Assembly (NCBI RefSeq): GCF_004342585.1
Contig: NZ_SLZQ01000016.1
Location: 1-64,000 of the forward strand
Direction of reading: 5' to 3'
From: Paucimonas lemoignei
GTDB taxonomy: Bacteria > Pseudomonadota > Gammaproteobacteria > Burkholderiales > Burkholderiaceae_D
DNA: 64,000 bases
Of this stretch, positions 26,572 through 35,237 are shown in pieces (the stretch's first letter is position 1; each line of letters begins with the position of its first letter). Below the pieces are notes generated by a model. It did no database searches. It had not been told where the DNA came from and saw nothing but the letters and a program-made list of their open reading frames with translations. The position numbers and the translations under genes were made by a program.

Positions 26572-27360
26572 ATGAATAAACTGCCCGCTTCCACCGGCTG
26601 GCTCTGGGTCAAGCAAGGCTTCGCCTTGTTCCGCAAGCAGCCCGCCGAACTCTCGACGCTATTCATCAGTTACATGTTCCTGATGCTGGCGATGAACATC
26701 ATTCCCGTCGTCGGCGCCGTGCTGCCGGTGATACTGGTGCCGGTATTCGCGATGGCATTCATGCAGGCTTGCGTGCATGTCGAACAAGGAAAGCGCGTCT
26801 ATCCGAACCTGCTGCTGACGGGATTTCGCTCGCCGGCATTCCGCTCGCTCGTGCTGCTGGGCGTGCTGTATATCGTGGCGGCGCTGCTGGCAGTGGCGGC
26901 ATCGAGCCTGGTCGACGGCGGCGTGTTCTGGAATGTCATGAATGGGAAGGTGGCGCTGGATTCGGAAGAAGTGCGCAATTCATCCATGCCCCTGGGGATG
27001 CTGTTTTCCGCCGTGGTCTATACGCCAGCAGCCATGGCATTCTGGTATGCCGCACCGCTGCTGGCCTGGAAAAACATGAGCCTGTCCAAGGCGGTGTTTT
27101 ACAGCTTCTTTACCGTGAAAAATGCCGGCAGGGCCTTCATCGTGTATGCCCTTGCCTGGTTCTGCCTGGGCATTCTGCTGCCGACCATCGTCAGTACCTT
27201 CCTGGCCCTGCTGGGAAGCCGCACCTTGGCTGTCTTCGTGCTGATGCCGCTATCGATCGTCATGACGATCGTGATGTATTGCTCGTTCTATCCGATGTAC
27301 ACGGAATTCTTCGGCCGGCCCTATGCGCCGCAGCAACCCGCCGACCAGGCAAGCGAATAA
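26572..27360 (+). CDS. BPSS1780-family membrane protein
   Basis: Polytopic inner-membrane protein of 262 aa with about six hydrophobic helices and a soluble N-terminal start (GWLWVKQGFALFRKQP). The family is named from Burkholderia and is common in Betaproteobacteria; its function is unknown. Its ATG follows the thrB TGA by a single base, so translation is probably coupled. The tail is acidic and hydrophilic (QQPADQASE). A hairpin follows. Confidence 0.8.
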   Translation: MNKLPASTGWLWVKQGFALFRKQPAELSTLFISYMFLMLAMNIIPVVGAVLPVILVPVFAMAFMQACVHVEQGKRVYPNLLLTGFRSPAFRSLVLLGVLYIVAALLAVAASSLVDGGVFWNVMNGKVALDSEEVRNSSMPLGMLFSAVVYTPAAMAFWYAAPLLAWKNMSLSKAVFYSFFTVKNAGRAFIVYALAWFCLGILLPTIVSTFLALLGSRTLAVFVLMPLSIVMTIVMYCSFYPMYTEFFGRPYAPQQPADQASE

Positions 27361-27374
27361 TCCGGCAACGTAGT

Positions 27375-27397
27375 CCTGCCGCGAGCTCGGCGGCAGG
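27375..27397. terminator. hairpin between convergent genes
   Basis: CCTGCCGC (27375-27382) and GCGGCAGG (27390-27397) form an 8-bp GC stem with a 7-base loop, between the BPSS1780-type gene and uvrD. There is no U-tract on either side. Confidence 0.5.
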
Positions 27398-27437
27398 GTC
27401 TTGATGAAGCGGATGCGCCAGCGCACATCCGGTCCGG

Positions 27438-29723
27438 TCAAGCGTTCGTCACCTTCTGCAATTTCGCCACGCCCAGATCCAGCAGCTTCATGCCATGCCG
27501 GCCGAAGTTGATGTGGGCGCGCGCATTGCCGCCGCCACCTTCGATATTGACGATCACGCCTTCGCCGAACTTCTGGTGGAACACCGTCTCGCCTGCCTTC
27601 CAGCCGATATCCTTGCCGCTGAATTGCTGCGCGATGGCATTCGCCCCGGCTTGCGGCGCATCGTCCCATGCCGCCTTGGCGGTATGGCCGAACCAGCGGT
27701 GCTGCACTTGCGGCGACAGCCACTTCAGGCATTCGTCCGGCAACTCATCAAGGAAGCGCGACTTCATGTTGTAGCGCGTCTGGCCGTGCAACATGCGGGT
27801 TTGCGAAAAGCTCAGATAGAGCCGCTTTTTCGCGCGCGTGATCGCCACGTACATCAGGCGGCGCTCTTCTTCCAGGCCACCCTGCTCCTGCTGCGAATTC
27901 TCGTGCGGGAACAAGCCTTCTTCAAGACCCGTGATGAAGACAGCGTCGAACTCCAGTCCCTTGGCTGAATGCACCGTCATCAGTTGCAAGGCATCCTGGC
28001 CCACCTGCGCCTGGTTGTCGCCGGCTTCCAGCGAGGCATGCGACAGGAACGCCGACAGCGGCGACATCACGGTATGCAAGGGCGCATCGGCATCGACGAT
28101 TTCCACACCGTCAGCGGTAGTGATGCCCGCGCCGGCAACAGCCTGCGCCTTCGGCCCGGCCAGGGCCGGCGTATCGATGCCAAAACCTTCTTCGCTGACG
28201 AACAGCATCGCCGCGCTGACCAGCTGCTCCAGGTTTTCGATGCGGTCGGCGCCATCCTTGTCGCTTTGGTAGTGCATCATCAAGCCGCTGCGCTCCAGCA
28301 CGACCTTGACCATTTCCTGCAACGGCAGGTTTTGGGTTTCAAAACGCGCGGACTCAATCAATTTCACGAATCCGCCCAGCGAGGTGCCTGCCTTGCCGGC
28401 CACATAGGCCACTGCCGCATACAGTGAAATGCCGTACTGGCGCGCGGCATCCTGCAACTGTTCCAGCGAACGTGCGCCGATGCCACGCGTTGGAAAATTC
28501 ACCACGCGCAGGAAGGCGGAATCGTTGTGCGGGTTATCCATCAGCTGCAGGTAAGCGATCGCATGCTTGATCTCGGCGCGCTCGAAGAAGCGCTGGCCGC
28601 CATACACGCGATAGGGAATCCCGGCGGTGAAGAGCGCATGCTCGATCACGCGCGATTGCGCATTTGAGCGGTACAGGATGGCGATCTCGCTTCTGGACAT
28701 CCCCTCACCGATCAGGCTCTTGGTTTCCTCGATGATCCACTGCGCTTCCTGCAGATCGGACGACGCTTCATACACGCGCAGCGGCTCGCCATGGCCGGCA
28801 TCGGTGCGCAGGTTCTTGCCGAGGCGCTTGCTGTTATGCGCGATCAGGCAATTGGCGCTATCCAGGATATGACCGTGCGAGCGGTAGTTCTGCTCCAGCT
28901 TGATGAGGTTCTGCACATTGTAGTCACGCTCGAACGCCATCATGTTGCCGACATTGGCGCCGCGGAAGGCATAGATGCTCTGGTCATCGTCACCCACTGC
29001 GAACACCGCGCCATGCTGGCCCGCCATGAGCTTCAGCCACTTGTATTGCAAGTCATTGGTATCCTGGAACTCGTCGACCAGGATATGCGAAAAGCGGCGC
29101 TGGTAATGTTCGCGCAAGGGCTGGTTGCGGCTCAACAGTTCATACGTGCGCAAGAGCAGTTCGGCGAAATCCACCACGCCTTCGCGCTGACACTGCTGCT
29201 CATACATTTCATACAACTGGACGAACTTGCGGTTGAAGTCGTCGTAGGCATCGACTTCATGCGGGCGTAAGCCCTGCTCCTTGGCGCTATTGATGAAGTA
29301 CATCAGGTTGCGCGGCGGGTACTTCTCATCGTCGATATTGTTCTGTTTCAGCAGCCGCTTGATCGCCGAAAGCTGGTCTTGCGAATCGAGGATCTGGAAA
29401 GTCTGCGGCAAGGCGGCGTCGCGGTAATGCGCGCGCAGCAAGCGATTGCACAAGCCATGGAACGTGCCGATCCACATGCCGCGTGTATTGATCGGCAACA
29501 TGGCCGACAGGCGCGCCTGCATTTCCTTGGCCGCCTTGTTGGTAAAGGTCACGGCCAGAATGCCGCCCGGCGAGACTTGCCCGGTCTGGATCAGCCAGGC
29601 GATGCGGGTGGTCAGTACGCGGGTCTTGCCCGAGCCGGCGCCAGCCAGAATCAGCGCGGATTGCGCCGGTAAAGTGACAGCGGCAAGTTGCTCGGGATTG
29701 AGATTGTGAAGAAGATTTTGCAT
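27438..29723 (-). CDS. uvrD: DNA helicase II, UvrD
   Basis: Superfamily 1A 3'-5' helicase acting in nucleotide-excision and mismatch repair. Motif I is AGAGSGKTRVLTTR near residue 28. Motif II is the DEFQD box with the adjacent GDDDQSIYAFRGA. The C-terminal Tudor-like region (GWKAGETVFHQKFGEGVIV) is present. The start MQNLLHNLNPEQ at 29723 gives 761 aa, the family size; the 20 codons open upstream are not conserved. No LexA box was found in front, unlike in enteric bacteria. Confidence 0.96.
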   Translation of the reverse strand: MQNLLHNLNPEQLAAVTLPAQSALILAGAGSGKTRVLTTRIAWLIQTGQVSPGGILAVTFTNKAAKEMQARLSAMLPINTRGMWIGTFHGLCNRLLRAHYRDAALPQTFQILDSQDQLSAIKRLLKQNNIDDEKYPPRNLMYFINSAKEQGLRPHEVDAYDDFNRKFVQLYEMYEQQCQREGVVDFAELLLRTYELLSRNQPLREHYQRRFSHILVDEFQDTNDLQYKWLKLMAGQHGAVFAVGDDDQSIYAFRGANVGNMMAFERDYNVQNLIKLEQNYRSHGHILDSANCLIAHNSKRLGKNLRTDAGHGEPLRVYEASSDLQEAQWIIEETKSLIGEGMSRSEIAILYRSNAQSRVIEHALFTAGIPYRVYGGQRFFERAEIKHAIAYLQLMDNPHNDSAFLRVVNFPTRGIGARSLEQLQDAARQYGISLYAAVAYVAGKAGTSLGGFVKLIESARFETQNLPLQEMVKVVLERSGLMMHYQSDKDGADRIENLEQLVSAAMLFVSEEGFGIDTPALAGPKAQAVAGAGITTADGVEIVDADAPLHTVMSPLSAFLSHASLEAGDNQAQVGQDALQLMTVHSAKGLEFDAVFITGLEEGLFPHENSQQEQGGLEEERRLMYVAITRAKKRLYLSFSQTRMLHGQTRYNMKSRFLDELPDECLKWLSPQVQHRWFGHTAKAAWDDAPQAGANAIAQQFSGKDIGWKAGETVFHQKFGEGVIVNIEGGGGNARAHINFGRHGMKLLDLGVAKLQKVTNA

Positions 29724-29833
29724 CCCGAGATTATAGTCCTGCGGGAAGCTGGCAGGCGGATGCCAGGCAGATTTGGCAGGCAATTGCGCGACGATATTGC
29801 TTTTTCCTTATCGGAATCGTCTGCCTCTGCCAA

Positions 29834-30127
29834 TCAATTGACTGCACTTTTCAGAAACGATGGATAGCCGGCATCGGAAGTCGCCTTCTTCAGCTCATCG
29901 ACATTGGTCTTGCTGTCGTCAAACACGACCACGGCTTCGCGCCGCTCATAGCTCACCTTGGCACTGGTCACGCCAGGAATCTTGACCAGCGCGGCCTTGA
30001 TGGTGATGGGACAGGTCGCGCAATCCATGGTCGGCACGTTCAGCGACACTTTCTGCGACTTGGCCAACGCCAGCGGAGAAGCGCACAGCAAGGCGGCAAT
30101 CAAGGGAACATACTGAATTTTCAACAT
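29834..30127 (-). CDS. merP: periplasmic mercuric-ion binding protein MerP
   Basis: A 97-aa heavy-metal-associated (HMA) domain with a signal peptide (residues 1-22, ends in PLALAKS). The metal site reads TMDCATCPI, where most MerP have GMTCxxCP. The Met is shifted by one position, but both Cys and the following Pro are kept. The remainder (ERREAVVVFDDSKTNVDEL, then ATSDAGYPS) is clearly MerP-like. It hands Hg(II) to MerT. The merT gene is 7 bp upstream. The ATG at 30127 begins the signal peptide. Confidence 0.9.
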   Translation of the reverse strand: MLKIQYVPLIAALLCASPLALAKSQKVSLNVPTMDCATCPITIKAALVKIPGVTSAKVSYERREAVVVFDDSKTNVDELKKATSDAGYPSFLKSAVN

Positions 30128-30134
30128 GATCAAA

Positions 30135-30539
30135 TCAGTAAAAATAAGGAGCAAAAAGAGGAAACGATAGCAATGCGGCGATAAACAGCGCACAGCCCCA
30201 GAATATCCACTTGGTGGCGCGGCGGGTGGTGCCGCATGCTGCGCCATCCAGGGTGGAACACGCCTTGGCGGGCTTGAGAAAGATAAGATAGCCGGCCCAG
30301 ATCAGCGCAGCAATCGCCATGACAGTGAAGATCGGCGTATAGGGTTGCAAGGCTGTGAGATTCACCATCCAGGCGCCCGTGATCCCCACCAATACCAAGA
30401 CCAGCGGCAATACGCAGCAGGTGGAGGCGATCAGGGTAGAGACCACGGCAAGCGCGATCAAGCCCCGGCTCGGGTCCTTTCCTTCCTTCCCGCCCGCAGC
30501 GTTCGGTATCGATGGGTCAGTTTGCGGCACTCTCGTCAT
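30135..30539 (-). CDS. merT: mercuric transport protein MerT
   Basis: Inner-membrane Hg(II) importer of 134 aa with three hydrophobic helices. The first-helix cysteine pair is STCCVLP, and a second pair lies in the cytosolic loop ACSTLDGAACG. GAWMVNLTALQPYTPIF and the ending FPLFAPYFY are typical of MerT. MerT and MerP normally feed mercuric reductase MerA under MerR control, but neither merR nor merA is nearby. Transport without reduction would sensitise a cell, so another partner or metal must be considered. Confidence 0.9.
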   Translation of the reverse strand: MTRVPQTDPSIPNAAGGKEGKDPSRGLIALAVVSTLIASTCCVLPLVLVLVGITGAWMVNLTALQPYTPIFTVMAIAALIWAGYLIFLKPAKACSTLDGAACGTTRRATKWIFWGCALFIAALLSFPLFAPYFY

Positions 30540-30600
30540 GGCTGGCTATGGCAAATGCGCGGGAATACATCAGGTAAGCTCGCGCATCTGCTTCTCAATC

Positions 30601-31722
30601 TCAAATTTCCCGGGCGCTGATCGTGTACTTGAAGGCATCCGGATCCAGCGGATCATAGGCTTCGCCATTGGTTTCCGCTTGCGGATACATCAGGAATCCC
30701 AGCTTGCCGGTCGAGGAACCCGGCAGCTTGAGGTCATGGGCAAAGTTGTATGCCATCCAGTTGCCTTCCCAGCCGCCGAACAAGGCCTTGCGCACCGGCG
30801 CCACGACCGGATGATCCGGATCCTTGATCCATGTGCCGGTTTCCAGGCGCATGACCTTGCCGACATCGGCCGGGTCCATCGCCACCCAGCCATGCTTGCG
30901 CAGATACACTTCGGCGCGGCAATGCTGCGCGCCCTTCAAGGACGCCGGGTTGCCGCTCAATTCCTTGTAACCGAAGGCGCTGGGCACGAGGCGGATACCG
31001 TAGGCATCGCGGGCAGGCACGCCGGCAGCACGGCACAGCGCGACGAACAAGGCATTGATGTCGCCGCACTTGCCGCCGAAATTACGCGTTTCCAGCATGG
31101 CTTTGACGTCACCAGTGCCGCAACCGCGCACTTTCGGCTCGCGATAGGTCGTCACGATGATCCAGTCGAAGATGCGCTGGACTTTTTCCACATCCGTGCG
31201 AGCGCCTTCGGTGATTTGCTTGGCTGTGACTTTCACGATGCCATCGAGCGGCATCAAGTCGGTCGGCTGCATCCACTTGCGCAAGCTGGCCGGCGTCTCC
31301 CGCACAGAGGAGGTCTTGGACCAGTCGGTGGCGCGGCTCTGGGTTTGCACGCGGCTGACGACTTCCAGCACGGGCGGCGCCGAGCCATCGAATTCAGCGA
31401 TCACATACTTCGCGCCATACTTGCTATCCGCTTCGACCCGCACATTCTTGGCATTACCAGACCATGCGCTGGACAGCGAGCGCTGCCAATCCGTATTCAC
31501 CGAAGGCAGCGGCACCCACACCATGGACGTGCCGCCAGCCTTTTGCAGATTCACCTTGGTGGTCACTTCAAACAGGCGCCAGTTGCCGGGGCGTGGCTCG
31601 AAGCTGCGCTTTTCCTGTTGCTGCGCCAAGGCCATCGACGGCAGCGTACTGGCCAGCAATGCACCGGAGGTAGCCTTGAGCAACGAACGTCTTGTCTGAT
31701 CTGGATTTTTCATCGGTTTCAT
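30601..31722 (-). CDS. secreted transglutaminase-like cysteine protease-fold protein
   Basis: Protein of 373 aa with a Tat-type signal (QTRRSLLKATSGALLAS). The C-terminal transglutaminase core has a Cys in GGKCGDINALFVALCRAAGVPAR, a His in QHCRAEVYLRKHGW and an Asp in MDPADVG, a full triad. Such proteins are usually peptidases or amidases of the periplasm and not true crosslinkers. ATGs at 31722 and 31713 are three codons apart; the first is used here. It lies between a TlpA-like gene and merT on one strand. Confidence 0.87.
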   Translation of the reverse strand: MKPMKNPDQTRRSLLKATSGALLASTLPSMALAQQQEKRSFEPRPGNWRLFEVTTKVNLQKAGGTSMVWVPLPSVNTDWQRSLSSAWSGNAKNVRVEADSKYGAKYVIAEFDGSAPPVLEVVSRVQTQSRATDWSKTSSVRETPASLRKWMQPTDLMPLDGIVKVTAKQITEGARTDVEKVQRIFDWIIVTTYREPKVRGCGTGDVKAMLETRNFGGKCGDINALFVALCRAAGVPARDAYGIRLVPSAFGYKELSGNPASLKGAQHCRAEVYLRKHGWVAMDPADVGKVMRLETGTWIKDPDHPVVAPVRKALFGGWEGNWMAYNFAHDLKLPGSSTGKLGFLMYPQAETNGEAYDPLDPDAFKYTISAREI

Positions 31723-31800
31723 TTTTCTATCGTAAATAAAGCAATTAATTGGGAAATTCTGTCTGCCATGCCAAAGTTTTCCTGCTCGCTGAAGCGTCAA

Positions 31801-32382
31801 TCATTTCGCCTCAGGAGCACCTCGACGCGACGTGCTTGTCGGCGGTTCTGCCAGCAGCCTGTCGATTGCTGGCTTGAGTCCGGAGTTTGCCCGATCCAGT
31901 TCGCCCATGATGCGCCAGCGGGGACGTCCCTGCTGATCGATCACGACAGTCGTCGGTAGTACGCCATTAGTCCATTTCTTGAAATACTCGCCCGACTTAT
32001 CCATCAAGATTGGATAATGGAACTGGTGTTCTCCGGAGAATCGCTGAATCACCCCGGCCGACTCCTTGAAATTGACCCCAAGAATAATCAGCTTACCCTT
32101 GTAGCTTTCGTTGGCAGCCAGTTCATTAAATACGGGCAATTCGTCAATGCAAGGCCCACACCAGCTTGCCCAAAAATTCAATACGACCACCTTGCCGCGC
32201 AGCGCATGCAGCTTCCACTCTTTGCCATCCATGTCCGTTAATTGCAAGGGCGGCGCCGTGGCGTCACTTGGCCATCGCTGCAGTGAAACTTCCTTGGCTA
32301 GCAAAGGCTGGCTCAGCGCAGCAGTCACTGCCAGGATCATGGCAAGCATGGTGAAACGGCTGCGCGAACTCCTGGGTGGCAT
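31801..32382 (-). CDS. TlpA/ResA-like periplasmic thioredoxin
   Basis: Membrane-anchored or secreted disulfide reductase of the TlpA/ResA family with the redox motif WASWCGPC and the cis-Pro region NGVLPTTVVID. The N-terminal hydrophobic stretch MLAMILAVTAALSQPLLA is a signal or anchor. The start at 32382 is tentative, since no ribosome-binding site is clear; ATG 32349 is an alternative. The frame is open for a further 62 codons that look unlike the family. It heads a run with the transglutaminase and merTP genes. Confidence 0.85.
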   Translation of the reverse strand: MPPRSSRSRFTMLAMILAVTAALSQPLLAKEVSLQRWPSDATAPPLQLTDMDGKEWKLHALRGKVVVLNFWASWCGPCIDELPVFNELAANESYKGKLIILGVNFKESAGVIQRFSGEHQFHYPILMDKSGEYFKKWTNGVLPTTVVIDQQGRPRWRIMGELDRANSGLKPAIDRLLAEPPTSTSRRGAPEAK

Positions 32383-32552
32383 GGCAATGTTTATATGCTG
32401 GTTCAAGGCTAAAAATCCGGGTAATGATAGCAGATCTGCTTTATCTGCCTCGGCCAGCGGTCTCACAAGCTGCCGGACCAGGTGCTGTCCAGCCCTGGCA
32501 AAAACAGGAGCAACATGGTTCAGACGAGACCACGTTTTTGAACCTGTCGTCA

Positions 32553-32581
32553 TTGCCAAAACATTCAATTCTGCGTAGTAT
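32553..32581 (+). promoter_or_regulatory. putative sigma-70 promoter
   Basis: TTGCCA (32553-32558) and TAGTAT (32576-32581) are 17 bp apart, an ideal spacing. Transcription would start near 32588, 30 bp before the ATG of a 33-codon ORF and 274 bp before the DapA-family gene. It is the best promoter-like sequence in the 479-bp gap 32383-32861. Confidence 0.6.
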
Positions 32582-32617
32582 CATTTTCCTCGTTTCGTTT
32601 CTTAAAGCCCAATAAAC

Positions 32618-32719
32618 ATGACCACCTTCATCGACCACGCATGCATGGAAAGCCTGTCGGCTAGCCTGCTCGCGCGCGTCCGTGCCGGTGGCAAATCCAA
32701 GAAACAGCCGCTCATCTGA
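32618..32719 (+). CDS. possible 33-aa small ORF or leader peptide
   Basis: ATG at 32618 opens a 33-codon frame ending in TGA at 32719. It encodes a peptide starting MTTFIDHACMESL and ending ARVRAGGKSKKQPLI. It lies just downstream of a well-spaced promoter and 10 bp before a strong hairpin. No ribosome-binding site is evident and no homologue is recognised. The KSKK run is the only lysine cluster, of interest given the DapA-family gene that follows, but this is weak. It may be a leader peptide, a small protein or chance. Confidence 0.35.
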   Translation: MTTFIDHACMESLSASLLARVRAGGKSKKQPLI

Positions 32720-32729
32720 CCGGGGCGCG

Positions 32730-32758
32730 CTGTCCCGTCAGGTGGGCTGACAGGACAG
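32730..32758 (+). promoter_or_regulatory. stable RNA hairpin in the leader of the DapA-family gene
   Basis: CTGTCC (32730-32735) and GGACAG (32753-32758) enclose GTCAG (32737-32741) and CTGAC (32747-32751), with a single C/A mismatch and a GTGGG loop. This gives 11 paired bases. No U-tract follows. The string CTGACAGGAC recurs at about 32821-32830, giving a possible alternative partner. Confidence 0.55.
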
Positions 32759-32861
32759 CAGGCGCAAAGGCAGATCGCACTTCACTCTTCCGCCGCACTT
32801 CTCGCTTCTGGCAACTCTTCCTGACAGGACCATGACGGTCAGTTTTTCATGGAGTTTTGCA

Positions 32862-33728
32862 ATGACAGCTTTTGAAGGAATATGGGTACCGCTGGTGACG
32901 CCGTTTCGCAACCAGCAGATCGATTTCGCCGCGCTCAAGGCGCTCGCGCGAGAGATGGCGCGTGCCGGCGTAAGCGGCCTGGTGGCATGCGGCTCGACCG
33001 GGGAAGCGGCGGCGCTCGACAAGGAAGAACAGCTTACCGTGCTGGATGCCATGCTTGAAGCAGTGCCGGCATGCCAGGTCATGATGGGCCTGAGCGACAA
33101 CAACCTCCCCGCCGCCCTGGCGCAGCTGCAGCGCATTCAGCAAAGACCTGTCGCGGGCGTGCTGGTGCCGCCGCCTTCCTACATCCGTCCTTCGCAGGCG
33201 GGCATCATTGAATACTTTCACCGGCTGGCCGACGCCGCCATCGTGCCTCTGGTCCTGTACAACATTCCATATCGAACCGGCGTCACGCTGCGCCTGGAGA
33301 CAATCAGGACGCTGGCGCGGCATCCGCGCATCCAAGCCATCAAGGATTGCGGCGGCGACGCGCAGCTGAGCATGCACCTGATCCGCGATGGCGAACTGGC
33401 GGTGCTTGCCGGGGAAGATCTGCACATATTTTCGACGCTGAGCCTGGGAGGCGCCGGCGCGATTGCCGCTTCTGCGCATGTGCACCCCGAGCTGTTCGTA
33501 AAAATGGCTGATTGCGCGCGGGATGGACGCGTGAAGGAAGCCAGACGGATATTTTATCGGCTGCTGCCCCTGATCGAATTGCTCTTTGCAGAACCCAATC
33601 CCGCTCCGGTGAAAGCCTTGCTGGCGGAAGCTGGCTGGATCGCCAACGAATTGCGTGCACCGATGCAGATCTCTTCTGCGGTCCTGACGCAACGGCTTAT
33701 CGCTGCGCACGACGATTTGAGCATTTAA
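32862..33728 (+). CDS. dihydrodipicolinate synthase family protein (DapA-like aldolase)
   Basis: TIM-barrel Schiff-base lyase of 288 aa. The catalytic Lys is in IQAIKDCGGD, Tyr and Arg in LYNIPYRTG, and the second-shell Tyr in PPSYIRP. The usual GTTGE motif is GSTGE here, so one Thr is replaced by Ser. These residues are compatible with lysine-pathway DapA, but the family includes other aldolases, and no lysine genes are adjacent. GGAG lies 8 bases before ATG 32862. It ends 141 bp before the convergent sensor-kinase gene. Confidence 0.85.
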   Translation: MTAFEGIWVPLVTPFRNQQIDFAALKALAREMARAGVSGLVACGSTGEAAALDKEEQLTVLDAMLEAVPACQVMMGLSDNNLPAALAQLQRIQQRPVAGVLVPPPSYIRPSQAGIIEYFHRLADAAIVPLVLYNIPYRTGVTLRLETIRTLARHPRIQAIKDCGGDAQLSMHLIRDGELAVLAGEDLHIFSTLSLGGAGAIAASAHVHPELFVKMADCARDGRVKEARRIFYRLLPLIELLFAEPNPAPVKALLAEAGWIANELRAPMQISSAVLTQRLIAAHDDLSI

Positions 33729-33869
33729 CTGCATTGCGGCTCAAGCCGTCCTCGGATCGTCTTCATGGAAGGCGGCTTGTCCATCTTTTATCAGAGCAGC
33801 ATCGGCCGCCTGCCTGAGCGGCATCACCGCTGCCATGACGAAATGTTCAAAGCTGGAGTGAGCTCGAAG

Positions 33870-35237
33870 TCAAATTTTCTTTCCCGAGGATTGGGCATCG
33901 CTCAACGCGGAAAACTTTACGGTGACACCGAGACCATGTCCACCCAGACCAGGTCCGAACGACACGTCGCCGCCGTATTGCTGCGCGATACGCTCGACCA
34001 GTGACAATCCCAAGCCGCTCCCTTCCACATTACTGCCGGACACCCGGAAAAAACGGTCGGCAAGACGCAGTCTGTCTTGCGGCGTGACGCCCGGGCCATC
34101 ATCGCATACGCGCAATGCCACCCCTCCGCCTTCGCTTGCCACGCTGACTAGAATATTGCCACCCGCGCGGCCATACTTGACTGCGTTGTCCAGCAAATTA
34201 TCGACCAGCATCGCCAGCGCCACGGGATTGCCTTGCAAAAGGCAGCCGGATTCCGCTTTCAGTTCAGGCTCCATGTCCCTGCGCATTGCTTCATCGGCAA
34301 AGCGAGCCACGCTCTCGGCCGCCACGTCGCTCAGATCCACCGTCTGCATGTCAGCCTTACCCGGCTGTTCCAGACGCGCCAACATCAGCAATTGTTGCAC
34401 TAGTCGACTGGTGCGGTTGACGCCGGCAATCAGCTGCTGAATCGCATCGCGGCGCTGCCCTTCATCGGTGGCTGCCAAGGCGACTTCGGCCTGCACCTTG
34501 ATCGCTGCCAGCGGCGTGCGCAACTCGTGTGCGGCATCGGCGGTAAAAGCGCGTTCTCGCTCCATCGATTGCGACACTCGCTGCAACAACTGATTGAGCG
34601 CTTGCACCAGCACCCTGGCTTCTGCCGGCACTTCCTCAAGCGGAAGCGGTTCGAGATTCTCTGCATCCCGCTTCGCCAGGAGCAGTGAGAGGGTTGTCAT
34701 TGGCCGCAGCCCCTGTCCTACGCTAAACCATATCAGCAGACCCAATGCAGGCAAGGCGAACAGCAATACCTGCCCCATCCTGGCAGCAGACTCGCGAATC
34801 ACCTTATCCCGCGCCCGGGCCGCTTCGAATACGCGCACCAGATAGCCACGCTCACTGTCCTGCAAGGCATAGCTGTGCCAGCCTCTTCCATCTGCCGTCA
34901 GCAACGCATAGCCGCGCCTGGCATCGAATTCAGCCGCGGGAGCACCGACGCTCTGCACCAGCAGCTTGCCGTCATCAGTCCAGACTTGAAAACCGATATG
35001 CCGCTTGGCCTCATGGTCATCGTGCCGATTTTCCCGGGTCGCGGCGGCCAGCAAGGTCAGGCTGCGCAGATCGAGCAAGGCCAACGTGCGCGCATTTTCT
35101 TCCAGCCGCGCATCCGCCAATTCATATAACTCTTCGTGCGCTTCGAGATACCCGGCAAGCAGCATTGCCATCCACACTAGCAGCACACTGCCAAGAATCA
35201 AGCCAGCCAGCCGCCTGCGAATCGAAAACGTTTTCAT
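33870..35237 (-). CDS. two-component sensor histidine kinase (QseC/PmrB-like)
   Basis: Membrane kinase of 455 aa. A first helix at about 10-30 and a second at about 155-172 flank a periplasmic region of some 125 aa, followed by HAMP-like, dimerisation and ATPase domains. The phospho-accepting His is in AADAAHELRTPLAA. The N box is NLLDNAVKYG, the G1 box is DDGPGVTP and the G2 box is GSGLGLSLV. Its start overlaps the regulator stop as ATGA. The signal is unknown; QseC/PmrB relatives sense catecholamines, metals or acid. The C-terminus is an unremarkable Ser/Lys tail. Confidence 0.92.
   Translation of the reverse strand: MKTFSIRRRLAGLILGSVLLVWMAMLLAGYLEAHEELYELADARLEENARTLALLDLRSLTLLAAATRENRHDDHEAKRHIGFQVWTDDGKLLVQSVGAPAAEFDARRGYALLTADGRGWHSYALQDSERGYLVRVFEAARARDKVIRESAARMGQVLLFALPALGLLIWFSVGQGLRPMTTLSLLLAKRDAENLEPLPLEEVPAEARVLVQALNQLLQRVSQSMERERAFTADAAHELRTPLAAIKVQAEVALAATDEGQRRDAIQQLIAGVNRTSRLVQQLLMLARLEQPGKADMQTVDLSDVAAESVARFADEAMRRDMEPELKAESGCLLQGNPVALAMLVDNLLDNAVKYGRAGGNILVSVASEGGGVALRVCDDGPGVTPQDRLRLADRFFRVSGSNVEGSGLGLSLVERIAQQYGGDVSFGPGLGGHGLGVTVKFSALSDAQSSGKKI

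Noticed and set aside
29724-29833. LexA boxes upstream of uvrD, and similarly of ruvA (49070-49124)
   Set aside because: No CTGT-N8-ACAG or close variant was found; control of these genes by SOS cannot be claimed.
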